64,000 nucleotides of DNA from Thermothielavioides terrestris NRRL 8126 (GCF_000226115.1 NC_016458.1:3506001-3570000), one strand, 5' to 3'; shown: positions 33,515-48,100, counted from the stretch's first letter. Notes: a model not told the origin generated them from the sequence alone. A program made the numbers and translations.

Positions 33515-33541
33515 CTTCGCACTCGAACGCCGATTGCGAAG
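33515..33541 (+). other. LINE 5'-end hairpin
   Basis: CTTCGCA (33515-33521) pairs with TGCGAAG (33535-33541) around 13 bases. The sequence and position are conserved at the 5' end of LINEs A, B, D/I, F, G, H and J (slightly mutated in some). It could be an RNA structure or part of an internal promoter; function unknown. Confidence 0.6.
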
Positions 33542-33610
33542 GAACCGTTGAGCTAAAATCGAATCCGACAACGCGAGTGTACTCAGCGTACCCAATTACC
33601 TCTATCTACA

Positions 33611-35085
33611 ATGTCGTAGAGGGGGCGTAGCGGTTGCGTAGGCCGCAGTGGCGATAGCGGTAGTCCGATAGTGGACGCTATAAGTCGCGACACTACGGCT
33701 AATGTACGTAAGTACCCTAATCGACGCAACCGAAGACTTGGGCTCCCTCCTATAGGAGCTATGAACGATTGGAATATATATACTAAGGGCGCTAGCAACA
33801 AAAGATCGAGGCTTTTATAAGAGTTTTATACCTTAGTGTTACTAAAGATATAGCTATATATATAAGCTACTATATATATATACTACTATAAAGTATTTTA
33901 AGACGAGCTAAACTACTTCTATAATATATATAAGCTATATAAAAGTGTCGACTATATAAAGGAGAAGGTTATATAGATTAAGAATAAAGTTAGGCTATAA
34001 GTAAGTGCTAAGGGTATATAGGCAAGGACCTAGGCCTAGATAGTAGAGTAGGGTATAGCTATAACGTCAACGTCCTAGCTACTTAAGAGCTATATATAGT
34101 ATATATTAAAGAAGCTATTTCGTAAGCTTGTAATCGACTTTAGGTAGGTACCTACGGATATTGTCAATAAGAGTATAGGGGATACGGTCTAGGTAGTAAA
34201 TATAGCTATAGCTATAATAGAAGTAGCTATAGAGGGTAGTAGAAGTAGTACTATTATAGTATAGAAGCTACTAAAGAGTAGGAATATAGTAGTTATATTT
34301 AAGGAGAATTATTAGGTATAGTTTGCTAATAAGGACAATAAGGCGTAGGTTATTACTATATTTAGGGCGACTATAGTATTTAAACGCTATATCTTTATAG
34401 TATTAGCGAAGGGCGTATAGCTAGCTACTTTAACGAGGTATAGGGATAACCTTAGCTACCTAATAGCGGACCTAGTAAGAGAGAATAAGGTCTAAATCGT
34501 ATATATAAGGCTATATACACTATAGAGTAGTACTAAGGGCGATTAAGGGCTATAGACGATATATATACTAGTTGAGCTTTATATAGTTAAAGAAGTTATA
34601 AGGCTTATCGATCGAAGTATTCTACTCAATTATATAGTCTACCTTTATAAACGCTTCGAAGGCGCTATATATATAATCCTATACTTTAAATATAGGAAAT
34701 AGAGGTATAAAGCGATATTCTATAAAGAGGAGGAGGTATATTATTTAGTTTATATCTATATAGTATATAGCGATAGCAATATTATAAAAGAATAAGAGGT
34801 ATAGTACTTAGTAAAGACTAACCTAGCTAGGCACTAGCCAAAGTATATTAACTATAGAGGTACCTATATAGCTTTCAATATAAGCTATAAGGTTATATAG
34901 AAGTAGTATAAACGTATAAAGGAGTAGTTCCTTAACTACCTATTTATATTCTATATACTTTAACCTTAGGCAATAATAGTAATAAAGGCGAATATATAGT
35001 ATAGAAGCTAAGAAGACAAGTTAGGAGAGTAGTACCTAAGGAAGCGCTTTACTAAAGTAGGCTAGCCTACCGATATCTAGAGGGT
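33611..35085 (+). pseudogene. LINE E ORF1: Gag-like with CCHC knuckles, RIP-broken
   Basis: The start is ATG at 33611; codon 3 is TAG, while LINE F keeps CAG there, so the original is MSQRG/MLQRG. The N-terminus is unusually well preserved: GRSGDSGSP, ISRDTTANVRKY, LGLPPIGAMND and SNKRSRLL. The middle is a charged, helical Gag-like stretch. Around 34720-34900 there are degraded zinc knuckles and NYRGTYIAFNISY (NYKGAHTAFxxxC in related fungal LINEs). The family role is binding the LINE RNA. Stops throughout make it inactive. The end is set by the switch of readable frame. Confidence 0.8.
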
Positions 35086-35279
35086 AGAACGCTCTAATGG
35101 TATAGACCTATTCCAGTTTAGGGTACTCTTATAAACGTTCTAGGGAGCTAGGGTATAGAATAGGAGCGCTACTTATATAGCGCCCCTATATAATACGAAT
35201 ATAGAGCTAGCTTCGTAGTCTAACGTAGTTATAACTAAAGGCCCCTACTCTATACCAAGTATATAGCTATAACGCTAAG

Positions 35280-38200
35280 GGTGCTCTACTAGAATACCGA
35301 TAGTAGTAGATACTACCTTAACTAAGCGTTAGAGAGGAGAGAAGAGTTTAACCTAATAGTGATTTAAAAGCTATTGGTCTATCTAACTATAACTTTGCCT
35401 ACTCTACCCTATAGATAAGGTAGACGATATAAGATAATATATAGTATTAGTAGAGCAACGTTATATATAAGTAAGTACTTCAACTATATAATATAGTCTA
35501 TTAAGGCTAGGGAAGACTAGATAGCAGTAACGTTTAAGAAGGAAGGGTCGGACCTCTTTACAATATAGTCTATCTACTTGTTTAACTAGGAGCTAGAGTA
35601 GCAATCGCTACTCTATACCCTAGTAGAACGGGAGCTAAGAGGGTATAATATACTTATAGGCGACTTTAACGCCTACTACCTAATATAGGATAAGTACAAT
35701 AGGACCTCCTAATTAGCGGATACGCTACTTTAGATTATAGTAGAATAGGAGCTCGAGCTCTATATATTTTATAGTATACCTATTTAGGTTCGATAGGGCA
35801 ATAGAGATAGTATAATCGACTATATCTAGGCAACGTAGGGCAATGGTGCCTAGTGGCTAGGGCTGTTTAACTTAGTAGGCTTAGACTATATACCCTAAGT
35901 AGCTAAAGTACTATTAAAGGGAAGTAGTGGTAAAGCCGCTATACTACTAGGCTATAGCTAGACGCTATTAGACTATAAAAGGTACAAAGCTAAAGTATAG
36001 TTCTTTACCCTACTAAAGGAGGTTAGTATAATAGAATAGCTCGAAAATATAGTAGATACCCTAATATATAAGCTAATTAGTATTATAAATATAGCGATAC
36101 TATATTAGAAGCTTAATTAAGGATTCTATATACTATAGTAGAACCTCGAAGTTAATAAGGCGATATAGGAAATAAAGAGGGCTAAGCGCACCTAGCGATT
36201 AAGCTATATAGTAAGCTCTTAAACGTACTACTGTAAAGTAGTATAGTGGTTCGAATACTATACTAGACGATCGTAGACGTTATATTAGCGCTACTCTTTT
36301 GTTAAAGCGTCGAGAGAGTAGAAGCTAATATAGGATATCGAGAGGTAGGTACAACTTCGAAGCTACTAACGCTCTAAACCTCCAACGTTGCCAATACTCT
36401 AGCTAGGGCCTAGCGAGCCCTAGAGCATAGTAACATACACTTAGAAGGCGGAGGCGCTAGTAAGGCGCTTCTTTCCTATACTATAGGCATAGTACAATAG
36501 TATCTCTAACTAAGACTAGCTTAAAAGGTCCTTTTATAACATTGTACTTATTAACTAGGAAGTCTATAATACTAAAATTATAGAGATTATAAGCTATATA
36601 GGATTAAACAAGGTATTTAGCAAGGACTTCTTTACTAATAAGTTCCTTAAGGCCTATAATAAAGAGAGTAAGCTATCGGAGATATTTATAATAATTATAT
36701 ACACCTATTTTAAGCTAGAGCACTTCCTATATAGATTCTATACTATATAGGTAGTCGTTCTTAAGAAGCTAGGGAAGTCTCTAAAATAGTTAACGGAGAT
36801 AGAGGTGTACTACCTAATATTGCTACTTAGTATAGTAGGTAAGATTATTAAGGCGGCTATTATAGACCAAGTAATATATATAGCTAAGGCGTATAAGCTA
36901 CTCCTAAAGATATAGATAGGCTTCTAGTAGTATAGGTTTATAGAGGTAGCAATCTAGGTAGTAATTAATATAGTAAAGACGGCGTAGGTATACAACGCTT
37001 ATACTTTGCTATTGCAACTAGACTTGAAAGGCGTTTTCAACTAGGTCAACTAGATTTGGCTACTATATATACTCTAGGAGCTAGGCTTCGAAAGGAAGCT
37101 AATTATACTCTTAAAGAGCTATTTCGAAGATCGTATAATATACCTATAGTTCGATAGGGTTATAGCTAAGCTAATAGCCCTATAGCAAAGTACGCTATAG
37201 GGTTCGCTATTGTCGCTAGCGCTATTTATCCTCTTTATCACCCCCCTATTCTATACCTTCGAGGCGTATACTAGGCTCTTAATAGTTGGGTATATAGATA
37301 ATACTAACCTTCTTATATTTAGATAGGATATACTAGTGTACTATTGTATATTAGAGAAAGGGTTTACTAAATATAAGAAATAGGCTATAGAGCAAAGGAT
37401 ATAGTTCGAACTAGCGAAGAGCAAGCTTATCCACTTTACAAAGGTACAATAGCTATATATAGAGGTCGTTAATATCTTTAGCGAAGGTTAGCTAAGGCTT
37501 ATACCTATAGAGTCGGCGAGGTTCCTAGGTATATAGCTAGACTATAAGCTCTTATTTTAAACGTATAAGAAGGTAGTCGAAGCTAAGATAGCTATATAGA
37601 AATTTACCTTTATAAGACTTATAGCAAAGATATATAGGATATATATTGTATAAGCCTAGGAGATCTATACGAAGGTTATTAGGAGCGTCCTTTTGTATAG
37701 GGTAGCGGTATAGTATACTCCAACGCCGATTAGAGGGACCCCCTACAAGATAGTATATAGCTTTAGTACAACGTAGTTAGGCTACTTCTAGATAGTTGCT
37801 AGCGTATATAAGGCTATACTAGTCTATAACCTAGAAAGTAAGACCTAGGTACCCCTTATCGACCTATACCTTAACTACTAGGTAGTATATACTGAATAGA
37901 GGCTCTAGAAAACTAGGCTTATATAGCTTCTATACAATGTTTATATAAAGGTAACGTTAAAGTTGAAGAAGTAGCGCTATATATACTACGCCCTAGCGGT
38001 AGGACTAGCTATAGGGGAGTCTCCTACAGAGTAGAGGCAACTATAGGCCAAAGGCTAGCTCCTTATATACTATTTAGTAGTAGTAGTAGAGGCGTAGGAC
38101 AAGAGTAGCGAGGACAACGATTAGAGACTCTAGGAGCTATAGCTATATATTAATATAGACGTAGCTATAGTAGAGGAGTAGAAGGTATATAGAGAGATAT

Positions 38201-38795
38201 AGATATACTATATAGACGCTAGGAGGCTAGAAAGGGTATACTATAGGGAAGTAGTAGACCTATACAACTTAGAGCCTCCCACCTAGGTACTATAGGTATA
38301 TAAAGATCTTAGTAAAGCGTAGAGCTCCCTCCTTATATAGGCGTATACTAGGGCTATTAGCCTTAGGTAGTTCCTATTCTAGAAAAGGGTACTAGATATA
38401 TCTACGCTACTCTACTACTATAGCAAGGCATCTAAAACCGTCGTCTACCTTACAATATATTATAAAGACTTTATAGTTGCTATAGGAAGGCTCTACGTCT
38501 AAGACCGATATATATTATTTACGCTACTTAGAAGTAGGAGAGACGCCTAAAGGATTATAGGATAGCTAATATATACTAAGCGTCTATAGGAGTACTAGCT
38601 AGCATTTAAATTGAACGTCGAAGGCAAGGTAGAATATAGGGGAGCGGTGGAGAGCGCTATAGGTATACAGTAGGAGTATAGTAGCTAAGATAGTATAGTA
38701 GAGGAGCCTCTAGCGGCTAGTTATAAGAACTCGGGTATAGGTAAGAGGTATAAAAAGAGGAGGAGAAGGCGTAAGAAGGTTAGCCTCTAGCCGCT
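35280..38795 (+). pseudogene. LINE E ORF2: EEP endonuclease, reverse transcriptase, zinc-binding end
   Basis: The endonuclease opens near 35280 (RVLY-stop-NTDSSRYYLN, then an IQEP-like site); GDFNAYY at 35659-35679 and NRDSIIDYI-like near 35790 are catalytic-domain landmarks. RT covers about 36550-37500: LDLKGVFN, STLQGSLLSLALFILFITPLF, GYIDNTNLL at 37288-37314 (YVDD degraded to YIDN), FELAKSKLIHFTK. A post-RT region (FLGI-stop-LDYKL, PIRGTPYKIVY), a Cys/His zinc-binding part near 38400 and a basic tail near 38750 follow. Length and order match fungal Tad1/I-type LINEs. I see no clear RNase H. The exact start is uncertain; it may overlap ORF1 near 35098. Confidence 0.87.
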
Positions 38796-39092
38796 CCTCG
38801 CGAGTATATAGCGTGCCTAGCAGCTATAGTACTTACGCTAGGAGCGTATTATATATATAAGTGGTATACAATAGGCTATATAGGCCGCTATATCTCCGTC
38901 GCCACTAGGCTAGAAAGGTAAGTTCTAGCGAGTTGGAGAGAAGGAATTAGGGAGGCCCGCCCTATATAGCGGGAACGTAGTGTAGGCGCTATACGTAAAT
39001 AGTGTATATAGAGGTAGAGGGACCGCTTGCCCTTAGTAGTAAGGCACTAAGTGCCTCTTTAGTATAAGATTAATAATAATAATAATAATAAT

Positions 39093-39208
39093 AATCCTAT
39101 ATAGAGTTTCTCTAACTAGCGTTAGAGTATACTATATTATAGCTCTATATAAGAGGATACTCCTAATAACCTTTATATAGATCTCCTAAGCTCTAGCGAT
39201 ATATACCT
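39093..39208 (-). mobile_element. LINE D/I, segment 3
   Basis: A short antisense ORF2 stretch after LINE E (GTTAGAGTATAC..., matching LINE B about 19300-19395). It ends near 39208, where LINE F begins. About 1.2 kb of D/I sequence expected next is absent on the other side of LINE F. Confidence 0.8.
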
Positions 39209-40723
39209 AATAAAGGGGCTTCTTCGCGCTTAAACGCCGATTACAAAGGAACCGTTGTACTAAAATCGAATCTAACAATACGAGCGTATTTAGTATACCC
39301 AATTACCCCTATCTACAATGTTGCAGAGGGGGCATAGCAATCGTGTAGGCTATAGTAGTAGCTACGTTAGCTAGGTAGAAAACTTTATAAGCTGTAACAC
39401 TGCTATTAACATATATAAGCACCTCGACTAATGTAATAGGAGACTTAGGCTCCCTCCGATAGGAGCTATAAACGATTGGAATATATATAACAAAGGCGTT
39501 GGAGACAAGAAATCGAGGCTACTATAGAAGTTTTATACCTTACTAGCACTAGAGATATAAGTATATATATTAGCATAAGCTATATAAAAGTGTCGACTAT
39601 ATAAAAAAGTAGGTTATATAGATAAGGAATATAGTTAGGTAGAAGCTAGGCGTTAAAGGTACGTTAGCGAGGACCTACGCCTAGGTAGCTAGTTAGGGAG
39701 TTATTGCTAAGGAAGTGTCCTAGCTACTTAAGAGCTATATATAGTATATACTAAAGAAGCTTTTCTAGAAGCTAGTAATTAACCTTAGGGAGGCGCTAAC
39801 GGATATAGCTAATAGAAGTATAGGTAATATAGTTTAGACAATTAATATAGCTATAGCTACTATAGATATAACAATAGGTAATAGTAGAAATGGTATAATC
39901 GTAGTATAGAAGCTATTACAGAGTAGTATTATTGTAGTTATATTTAAAAAGGATTATTAAACGTAGTTTATTAACACAGATAATAAAGTATAGATCACTA
40001 CTATATTTAGAGCAACTATAATACTTAAGTACTATATCTTTATAGTACTAGCTAAAGGGATTAGGCTAATAGTTCTAGCAAAGTACAAAGGTAGCTTTAA
40101 CCGCTTAGCTATAGACTTAGTAAAGGAGAATAAGGTCTAGATCGTTTAGACGAGGCTATATATACTATATAGAAACGCTAAGAGCAAATAGGGGCTATAG
40201 ATGATATATATATTGATTAAGCTTTATATAATAGAGGAGGTAGCTAAGCTTATTGACTAGGGAGTCTTCTATAACTATATTGTCTACCTTTATAAACGTT
40301 TTAAGGGTATAGTATAGATAATCCTCTACTTTAAATATAGGAAGTAGAGATATAAAGCGGCGTTCTATAAGAAGAGGAGGTATACTACCTAATCTACGTC
40401 TATATAGCGTATAGACCTAAGGGCATTGTAAGGGAGCAAAAGGTAGAACATCTAGTATAGGCCGACCTAGCTAAGTATTAGCTAAAGTATATTAACTATA
40501 GGGGCGCCTATATAGCCTTCGATATAGACTATAAAGTAGTAAAGGAGTAGCGCTAGTAGATAAAGGAGCGGTTTCTAGACTGTCTACTTATATTCTATAT
40601 ACTTTAACCTTAGATAGTGGTAATAGTAGTAGTAGCGAATATATAGTAAAGGAGCTAGGAGGAAAAGTCAATAGAGTATTGCCTAAGGAAGTACTTAACT
40701 AAGGTAGATAGGCCTACTAATAT
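39209..40723 (+). mobile_element. LINE F, segment 1 (5' end and ORF1)
   Basis: The conserved 5' end starts at 39218 after about nine extra bases. ORF1 starts with ATG at 39318-39320 and reads MLQRGHSNRVG, keeping CAG at codon 3. Compared with LINE E it diverges more than the other copies and lacks a block of tens of bases near 39560, so F is a distinct subfamily member. It is interrupted by LINE G within the end of ORF1 (20-bp duplication 40704-40723). Confidence 0.85.
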
Positions 40724-43700
40724 TATTATTATTATTATTAATCTTATACCGAAGAGGCACTTAGTACCTCGCTACTAAGGGCAAGCGGTCCCTCTACCTC
40801 TATATATACTACTTACACGTAGCGCCTACACTACGTTCCTACTATATAGGGCGGGCCTCCCTAATTCCTTCTCTCCAACTCGCTAGAACTCACCTTTCTA
40901 GCCTAGTAGCAACAGAGATATAGCGGCCTATATAGCCCGTTGTACGCCATTTATATATACAATACGCTCCTAGTGTAAGTACTATAGCCGCTAGGCGCGT
41001 TATATACTTATAAGGAGCGGCTAGAGGCCGACCTTCCTACGTCTTTTCCTCCTCTTTTTACGCCTTTCGCTAACGCCTAAACTCCTATAGCTAGCCGCTA
41101 AAGGCTTCTCTACTACGTCGTCCTAGCTACTACGCTTCTACTATATACCTATAGCGCTCTCTACCGCTCCCTTATATCCTACTTTGCCCTCGACGTTTAG
41201 CTTAAGCGCTAGCTAGTACTTCTATAGGCGTCTAGTATATATTAGCTATCTTATAATCCTTTAGGTACCTCTTCTACTCCTAAGTAGTGTAAATAGTATA
41301 TATTAGTCTTAGATATAGGGCCTTCCTATAGCAACTGTAGGGTCTTTATAGTATATTGCAAGGTAGACGATAGTCTTAGGTACCTCGCTATAGCGGTAGA
41401 GCGGTATAGACGTATTTGGTACCCCCTTCTAGAATAGGAACTGCCTAAGGCCAATGGCCCTAGTATACACCTATATAAAGAGGGAGCTCTATACTTTACT
41501 AAGATCCTTATATACCTATAGTATCTAGGTAGGAGGCTCTAAGTTATATAGGTCTACTACTTCTCTATAGTATATTCTCTCTAGCCTCCTAGTATCTATA
41601 TAGCGTATCTATATCTCTCTATATACTTTCTACTCCTCTACTATAGCTATATCTACATCGATATATAGCTATAGCTCCTAAGGTCTCTAATCGTCATCTT
41701 TATTACTCTTGTCCTATACCTCTACTACTACTACTAGGCAATATATAAGGAGCTAGTCCTTAGCCTACCATTGTCTCTACTCTATAGGAGACTCCTTTAT
41801 AGCTAGCCTCGCTACTAGGGTATAATATATATAGCGCTACTTCTTTAACCTTAACGCCACCTTTATATAGATATTGTATAGAAGCTATATAAGCCTAGTT
41901 TTCTAGAGCCTCTATTCGATATATACTACCTAGTAGTTGAGGTATAGGTCGATAGGGGGCACCTAGGTCTTACTTTCTAGGTTATAGACTAGTGTAGCCT
42001 TATATATACTAGCAACTACCTAGAGGTAGCCTAACTATATTACGCTAAAGCTATATACAATCCTATAGGGGGTCCCTCTAATTAGCGTTAAAGTATACTA
42101 CGCTACTACCTTATATAAAAGGATACTTCTAATAACCTTTATATAGATCTCCTAAGCTTATATAATATATACCCTATACGTCTTTGCTATAAGTCTTATA
42201 AAGGTAAATTTCTATATAGCTATCTTAGCTTTAACTACCTTCTTATATACTTAAAACGAGAGCTTATAATCTAGCTATATACCTAGGAACCTTGTCGACT
42301 CTATAGGCGTAAGCCTTAGCTAACCTTTACTAAGGATATTAACGACCTTTATATATAGCTACTATATCCTTGTAAAGTAGATAAGCTCGCTCTTTGCTAA
42401 TTTAAACTATATCCTTTGTTCTATAGCCTATTTCTTATACTTAGTAAACCCTCTCTCTAGTATACAATAGTACACTAATGTATCCTATCTAAATATAAGA
42501 AGGTTAGTATTATCTATATACCTAACTATTAAGAGCCTAGTATACACTTCGAAAATATAGAATAGGGGGGTAATAAAGAGGATAAATAGTACTAGCAATA
42601 GCGATAAACCCTATAGCGTACTTTACTATAGGGCTATCGGCTTAGCTATAATCCTATTGAACTATAGGCGCGCTATACGATCTTCGAAGTAGCTCTTTAG
42701 AAGTATAATCAACTTCCTCTCGAAGCCTAGTTCCTAGAGTATATATAATAGCTAGACCTAGTCGACCTAGTCGAAAGCGCCTTTTAAGTCTAGTTGCAAT
42801 AGCGAAGTATAGATACTATACGCCTATACCGTCTTTACTATATTAGTTACTACCTAGATTGCTACCTCTATAGACCTATACTACTAAAAGCCTATCTATA
42901 TCTCTAGAAGCAGCTTATACGCCTTAGCTATATATATTACTTAGTCTATAATAGCTACTTCGATAATCTTACCTACTATACTTAATAATAATATTAGACA
43001 GTATACCTCTACCTCCGTTAGCTGTTCTAGAGACTTCCCTAGTTTCCTAAGGACAACTACCTATATAGCGTAGAATCTATATAAGAAGTGCTCTAGCTTA
43101 AAATAAATATATATAATTGTTATAAGCATCTCTAATAGCTTACTCTCCTTATTATAGGCCTTAAGGAACTTATTAGTAAAGAGGTCTTTGCTAAACGCCT
43201 TATTTAATCCTATATAGCTTATAATCTTTATAATTTCAATATTATAGACCTCCTAGTTAATAGGCGCAATATTATAAAAAGACCTTTTAAGCTAATCTTA
43301 GTTAAAGATACTATTGTACTACGCCTATAGTATAGGAAAGAAGCGCTCTACTAGCGCCTTAGCCTTCTAGGCATATATTACTATACTCTAGAGCTTACTA
43401 GGCCCTAGCTAGAGCACTAGTAACGCTAGAGGTTTAGAGCGTTAGTAGCTTCAAAGTCGTATCTACCTCTTAATATCCTATATTAGCTTCTACTCTTTCG
43501 ACGCTTTAGTAAGAGAGTAGCGCTAATACAGTATCTATAACTACCTAGTATAGTGCTTAAACTACTATACTACTTCGTAGTAGTATATTTAGAAGCTTAT
43601 TATATAGCTTAATCGCTAAGTGCACTTAGCTCTCCTCGCTTCCTATATCGCCTTATCAACTTTAAGGTTCTACTATAGTATATAGGATCCCTGATTAAGC

Positions 43701-44817
43701 TTCTAGTATAATGCTACTATATCTACAATGCTAGTTAGCTTATATATTAGGGTATTTACTATATCCTTAAGCTACTCTACTATATTGATCTCCCCTAGTA
43801 GAGTAAAGAACTACACCTCAGCTTTATACCTTTTATAGTCTAGTAGCGCCTAGCTATAGCCTAATAGTATAGTAGCTCTACCGCTACTTCCCCTTAGTAG
43901 TACTTTAGCTATCTAAGGTATATAGTCTAAGTCTATTAAATTAAGTAGCCCTAGCTACTAAGCACTATTACCCTACGTTGCCTAGATATAGTCGATTATA
44001 CTATCTTTATTGCCCTATTGAACCTAGGTAGATATACTATAAAGCGTATAGAGTTTAAGCTTCTATTCCACTATAATCTAGAGTAGTATATCTACTAATT
44101 AGAAGGTTCTATTATACTTGTCCTATATTAGGTAATAGACGTTAAAGTCGCCTATAAGTATATTGCACTCTTTTAGCTCCTACTCTACTAAGGTATAGAG
44201 TAGCGATTACTACCCTAGTTCCTAGTTAAGCAAGTAGATAGACTATACTATAAAGGGGTCCAACCCCTCCTTTTTAAATGTTACTACTACCTAGTCTTCC
44301 CTAGCCTTAGTAGACTATATTATATAGTCAAGGCGTTTACTTATATATAGCGCTACTCTACTAGTACTATATACTATTTTATATTGTTTACCTTACCTAT
44401 AGGGCAAGGTAGGCAAGGTCGTAGTTAGATAGATCGATAGCTTTTAAATCGCTACTAAGTCGAACTCTTCTCTCCCCTCTAGCACCTAGTTAAGGTAGTA
44501 TCTACTACTATTGGTATTCTAGTAGAGCACCCTTAGCGTTATAGCTATATACTCGGTATAGAGTAGAGGCCTTCGATTATAATTATATTAAGCTATAAAG
44601 CTAGCTTTATATTTATATTATATAGGAGCGCTATATAAATAGCGCTCCTACTCTACGCCCTAGCTCCCTAGAACATTTACAAAAGTACCTTAAACTAGAA
44701 TAGGTCTATATCGTTAAAGTGCTCTACCTTCTAGATATCGGTAGACTAGCCTACCTTAGTAGAGCGCTTCTTTAGGTGCTACTCCCCTAACTTATCTTCC
44801 TAGCTTCTATACTATAT
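40724..44817 (-). mobile_element. LINE G, segment 1 (3' end, ORF2, end of ORF1)
   Basis: Antisense LINE with tail complement, stem-loop at 40754-40770 (one RIP change), ORF2 with RT (active-site block near 42500) and endonuclease (GDFNA equivalent near 44150). It is cut by LINE H at 44817 and continues at 50408. All frames are interrupted by stops. Confidence 0.9.
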
Positions 44818-45109
44818 TATTATTATTATTATTATTAATCTTATACTGAAGAGGCACTTAGTACCTCGCCACTAAGGGCAAGCGGTCCTTCCACCTCTAT
44901 ATATACCACTTACGCGTAGCGCCTATACTACGTTCCCGCTATATAGGGTAGGCCTCCCTAATTCCTTCTCTCTAACTTACTAGAACTCACCTTTCTAGCC
45001 TAGTAGCGACAGAGATATAGCGGCCTATATAGCCTGTTGCACGCCACTTATATATACAATACGCTCCTAGCGTAGGTACTATAGCCGCTAGGCGCGCTAT
45101 ACGCTTACG

Positions 45110-48100
45110 AGGAGTAGCTAGAGGCCGACCTTCCTACGCCTTTTCCTCCTCTTCTTACGCTTCTCGCTAGCGCCTAAGTTCTTATAGCTAGCTGCTAAAG
45201 GCTCCTCTACCGCGCTATCCTAGCTACTACGCTCCTACTATATACCTATAGCGCTCTCTATCGCTCCCTTATATCTTACTTTGCCCTCGACGTTTAGTTT
45301 AAATACTAGCTGATATTCCTATAGACGCCTAGTATATATTAGCTATCCTATAATCCTTTAGGCGCCTTTCCTACTCCTAAGTAGTATAAGTAGTGTATAT
45401 CGGTCTTAGACGTAGGGCCTTCCTATAGCAATTGCAAGGTCTTTATAGTATATTATAAAGTAAGCGACGGTCTTAGGTACTTTACTATAGTAGTTGAGCG
45501 GTATAGGTATATCTAGTACCCCCTTCTAGAATAGGAATTACCTAAGGCCAATGGCTCTAGTATACGTCTATATAAAGAAGGAGCTTTACACTTTATTAAG
45601 ATCCTTATATACCTATAGCATCTAGGTAGGAGGCTCTAAGTTGTATAGGTCTACTACCTCCCTATAGTATACCCTCTCTAGCCTCCTAGCGTCTATATAG
45701 CGTATCTACATCTCTCTATATACCTTCTACTCCTCTACTATAGCTATATCTACGTTGGTATATAGCTATAGCTTTTAGGGCCTCCTATCATTGTTACCGT
45801 CGCTCTTGTCCTACGCCTCTACTACTACCGCTAGGCAATATACAAGGAGCTAGTCCTTAGCCTACCGTTGCCTCTACTCTATAGGAGACTCCTTTGTAGC
45901 TAGCCTCGCCGCTAGGGCGTAGTATATACAACGTTGCTTCTTTAACCTTAACGCTACCTTTATATAGACATTGTATAGAAGCTATATAAGCCTAGCTCTC
46001 TAGAGCCTCTACTTAGTATACGCTACCTAGCGGTTGAGGTATAGATCGATAGGAGGTACCTAGGTCTTACTTTCTAGGTTATAGACTAGTGTAGCCTTAT
46101 ATATACTAGCAACTACCTAGAGATAGCCTAACTATATTACGCTAAAGCTATATATAATTTTATAGGGAGTCCCTTCAACTAGTATCGAAGTGTACTACGC
46201 CGCTACCCTATACGAAAGGACGTTTCTAATGACCTTTATATAGATCTTCTAAGTTTACGCAATATATACTCTATACGTCTTCGCTATAAGTCTTATAAGG
46301 GTAAACTTCTATATAGCTATCTTAGCTTCAACCGCTTTCTTATATACTTAAAACGAGAGTTTATAGTCTAGCTATACGCCTAGGAACCTCGTTGACTCTA
46401 TAGGTATAAGTTTTAGCTAACCTTTGCTAAGGATGTTAACGACCTTTATATATAGCTATTACGTCCTTGTAAAGTGGATAAGCTCGCTCTTTGTTAGCTC
46501 GAACTATATCCCTTATTCTATAGTCTATTTCTTATACTCGGCAAACCCTCTCTCAAATATATAGTAGTATACTAGCGTGTCCTATCTAAATATAAGAAGG
46601 TTGGTGTTATTTGTATATCCGACTATTAGGAGCCTAGTATACGCCTCGAGGGTATAGAACAAAGGGGTAATAAAGAGGATAAACAACGTTGGCGATAGTA
46701 GTAAGCCCTATAGTGTACCTTACTATAGAGTTATAGGCTTGGCTATAATCCTATTGAACTATAGACGCGCTATACGATCTTCGAAGTAGCTCTTTAGAAG
46801 TATAATTAGCTTCCTCTTAAAGCCTAGTTCCTAAAGTATATATAATAGCTAGATCTAGTCGACCTAGTCGAAGGCGCCTTTCAAGTCTAATTGCAATAGC
46901 GAAGCGTAAGCGCTATACATCTACGCTGTTTTCACTATATTAGTCACTACCTAGATTGCTACCTCTATAAACCTATATTGCTAGAAGCCTATCTATATCT
47001 CTAGGAGTAGTTTATATACCTTGGCTATACGTATTACTCGGTCTACGATAGCTACTATAATAACCTTGCCTACTATACTAAATAGCGATATTAGGCGGTA
47101 CACCCCTACCTCCGTTAGCTGTTCTAGAGACTTTCCTAGCTTCCTAAAGACGACCACCTATATAGTATAGAATCTATATAGGAAGTGCTCTAGTTTAAAA
47201 TAGGCGTATATAATCATTGTAAGTACCTTCGACAGCTTGCCCTCCTTATTATAGGCCTTAAGGAACTTGTTGGTAAAAAGGTCTTCGCTAAGTACTTTGT
47301 CTAATCCTATATAGCTTATAATCTTTGCAATTTCAGTACTATAGACCTCCTAGTTGATAGGTATAGTATTGTAGAAAGACTTCTTAGGCTAATCTTAGCT
47401 AGGTATACTGTTGTACTACGTCTATAGGGTAGGGAAGAAGCGCTCTACTAGCGCCTCCGCCTTCTAGGCGTACGTTATAGCGCTCTAGGGCTCGCTAGGT
47501 CCTAGCTAAAGCGCTAGTAGCGTTGGTAGCTTAGGGTATTAGTAGCTACAAAGCTGTATCTACCTCTCAATATCCTATATTAGCTTCTACTCCTTCGACG
47601 CCCTAGCGAATAAACAATGCTAATATAGCGTCTATAATCGATAGGTATAGTACTTAAAACGCTATACTGCTTTATAGTAATACGCTTAGGAGCTCGCTAT
47701 ATAGCTTAACCGCTAGGCATATTTAGCCCTCTTCGCTTCTTATATTGCCTTATCGACTTTAAGGTTCTACTATAGTATATAGGACCCTCGGTTAAGCTTA
47801 TAGCATAGTATCGCTATATCTACGATACTAGTTAGCTTATATATTAGGGTGTCTACTACGTCCTTAAGCTACTTCACTGTATTAACCTCCTCTAGTAGGG
47901 TAAGGAACTACGCTTTAGCTTTATACCTCTTATAGTCGAGTAGTGCCTAGCTATAGCCTAGCGGTATAGTAGCTTTGCCACTACTTCCTCTTAATAGCAC
48001 TTTAGCTACTTAGGGCATATAGTCCAAGCCTACTAAGTCGAGTAGCCCTAGCTACTAGGTACCACTGCCCTACATTGCCTAGATATAGTTGATTGTACTA

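Larger units (their letters stand above)
33500..39092 (+). mobile_element. LINE E, full length, plus strand
   Basis: Inserted in D/I with duplication AATCCTATATA (33489-33499 and 39093-39103). The conserved 5' end starts at 33511; 33500-33510 are extra bases. ORF1 and ORF2 follow, then the stem-loop at 39042-39056 and (TAA)n. It is used here as the reference for the family because it reads 5' to 3' on the plus strand. RIP-mutated throughout, least so in the first 250 bases. Confidence 0.94.

Noticed and set aside
33583..33801. 72-codon minus-strand frame over the start of LINE E ORF1
   Set aside because: Antisense to the well-preserved ORF1 N-terminus; a shadow.
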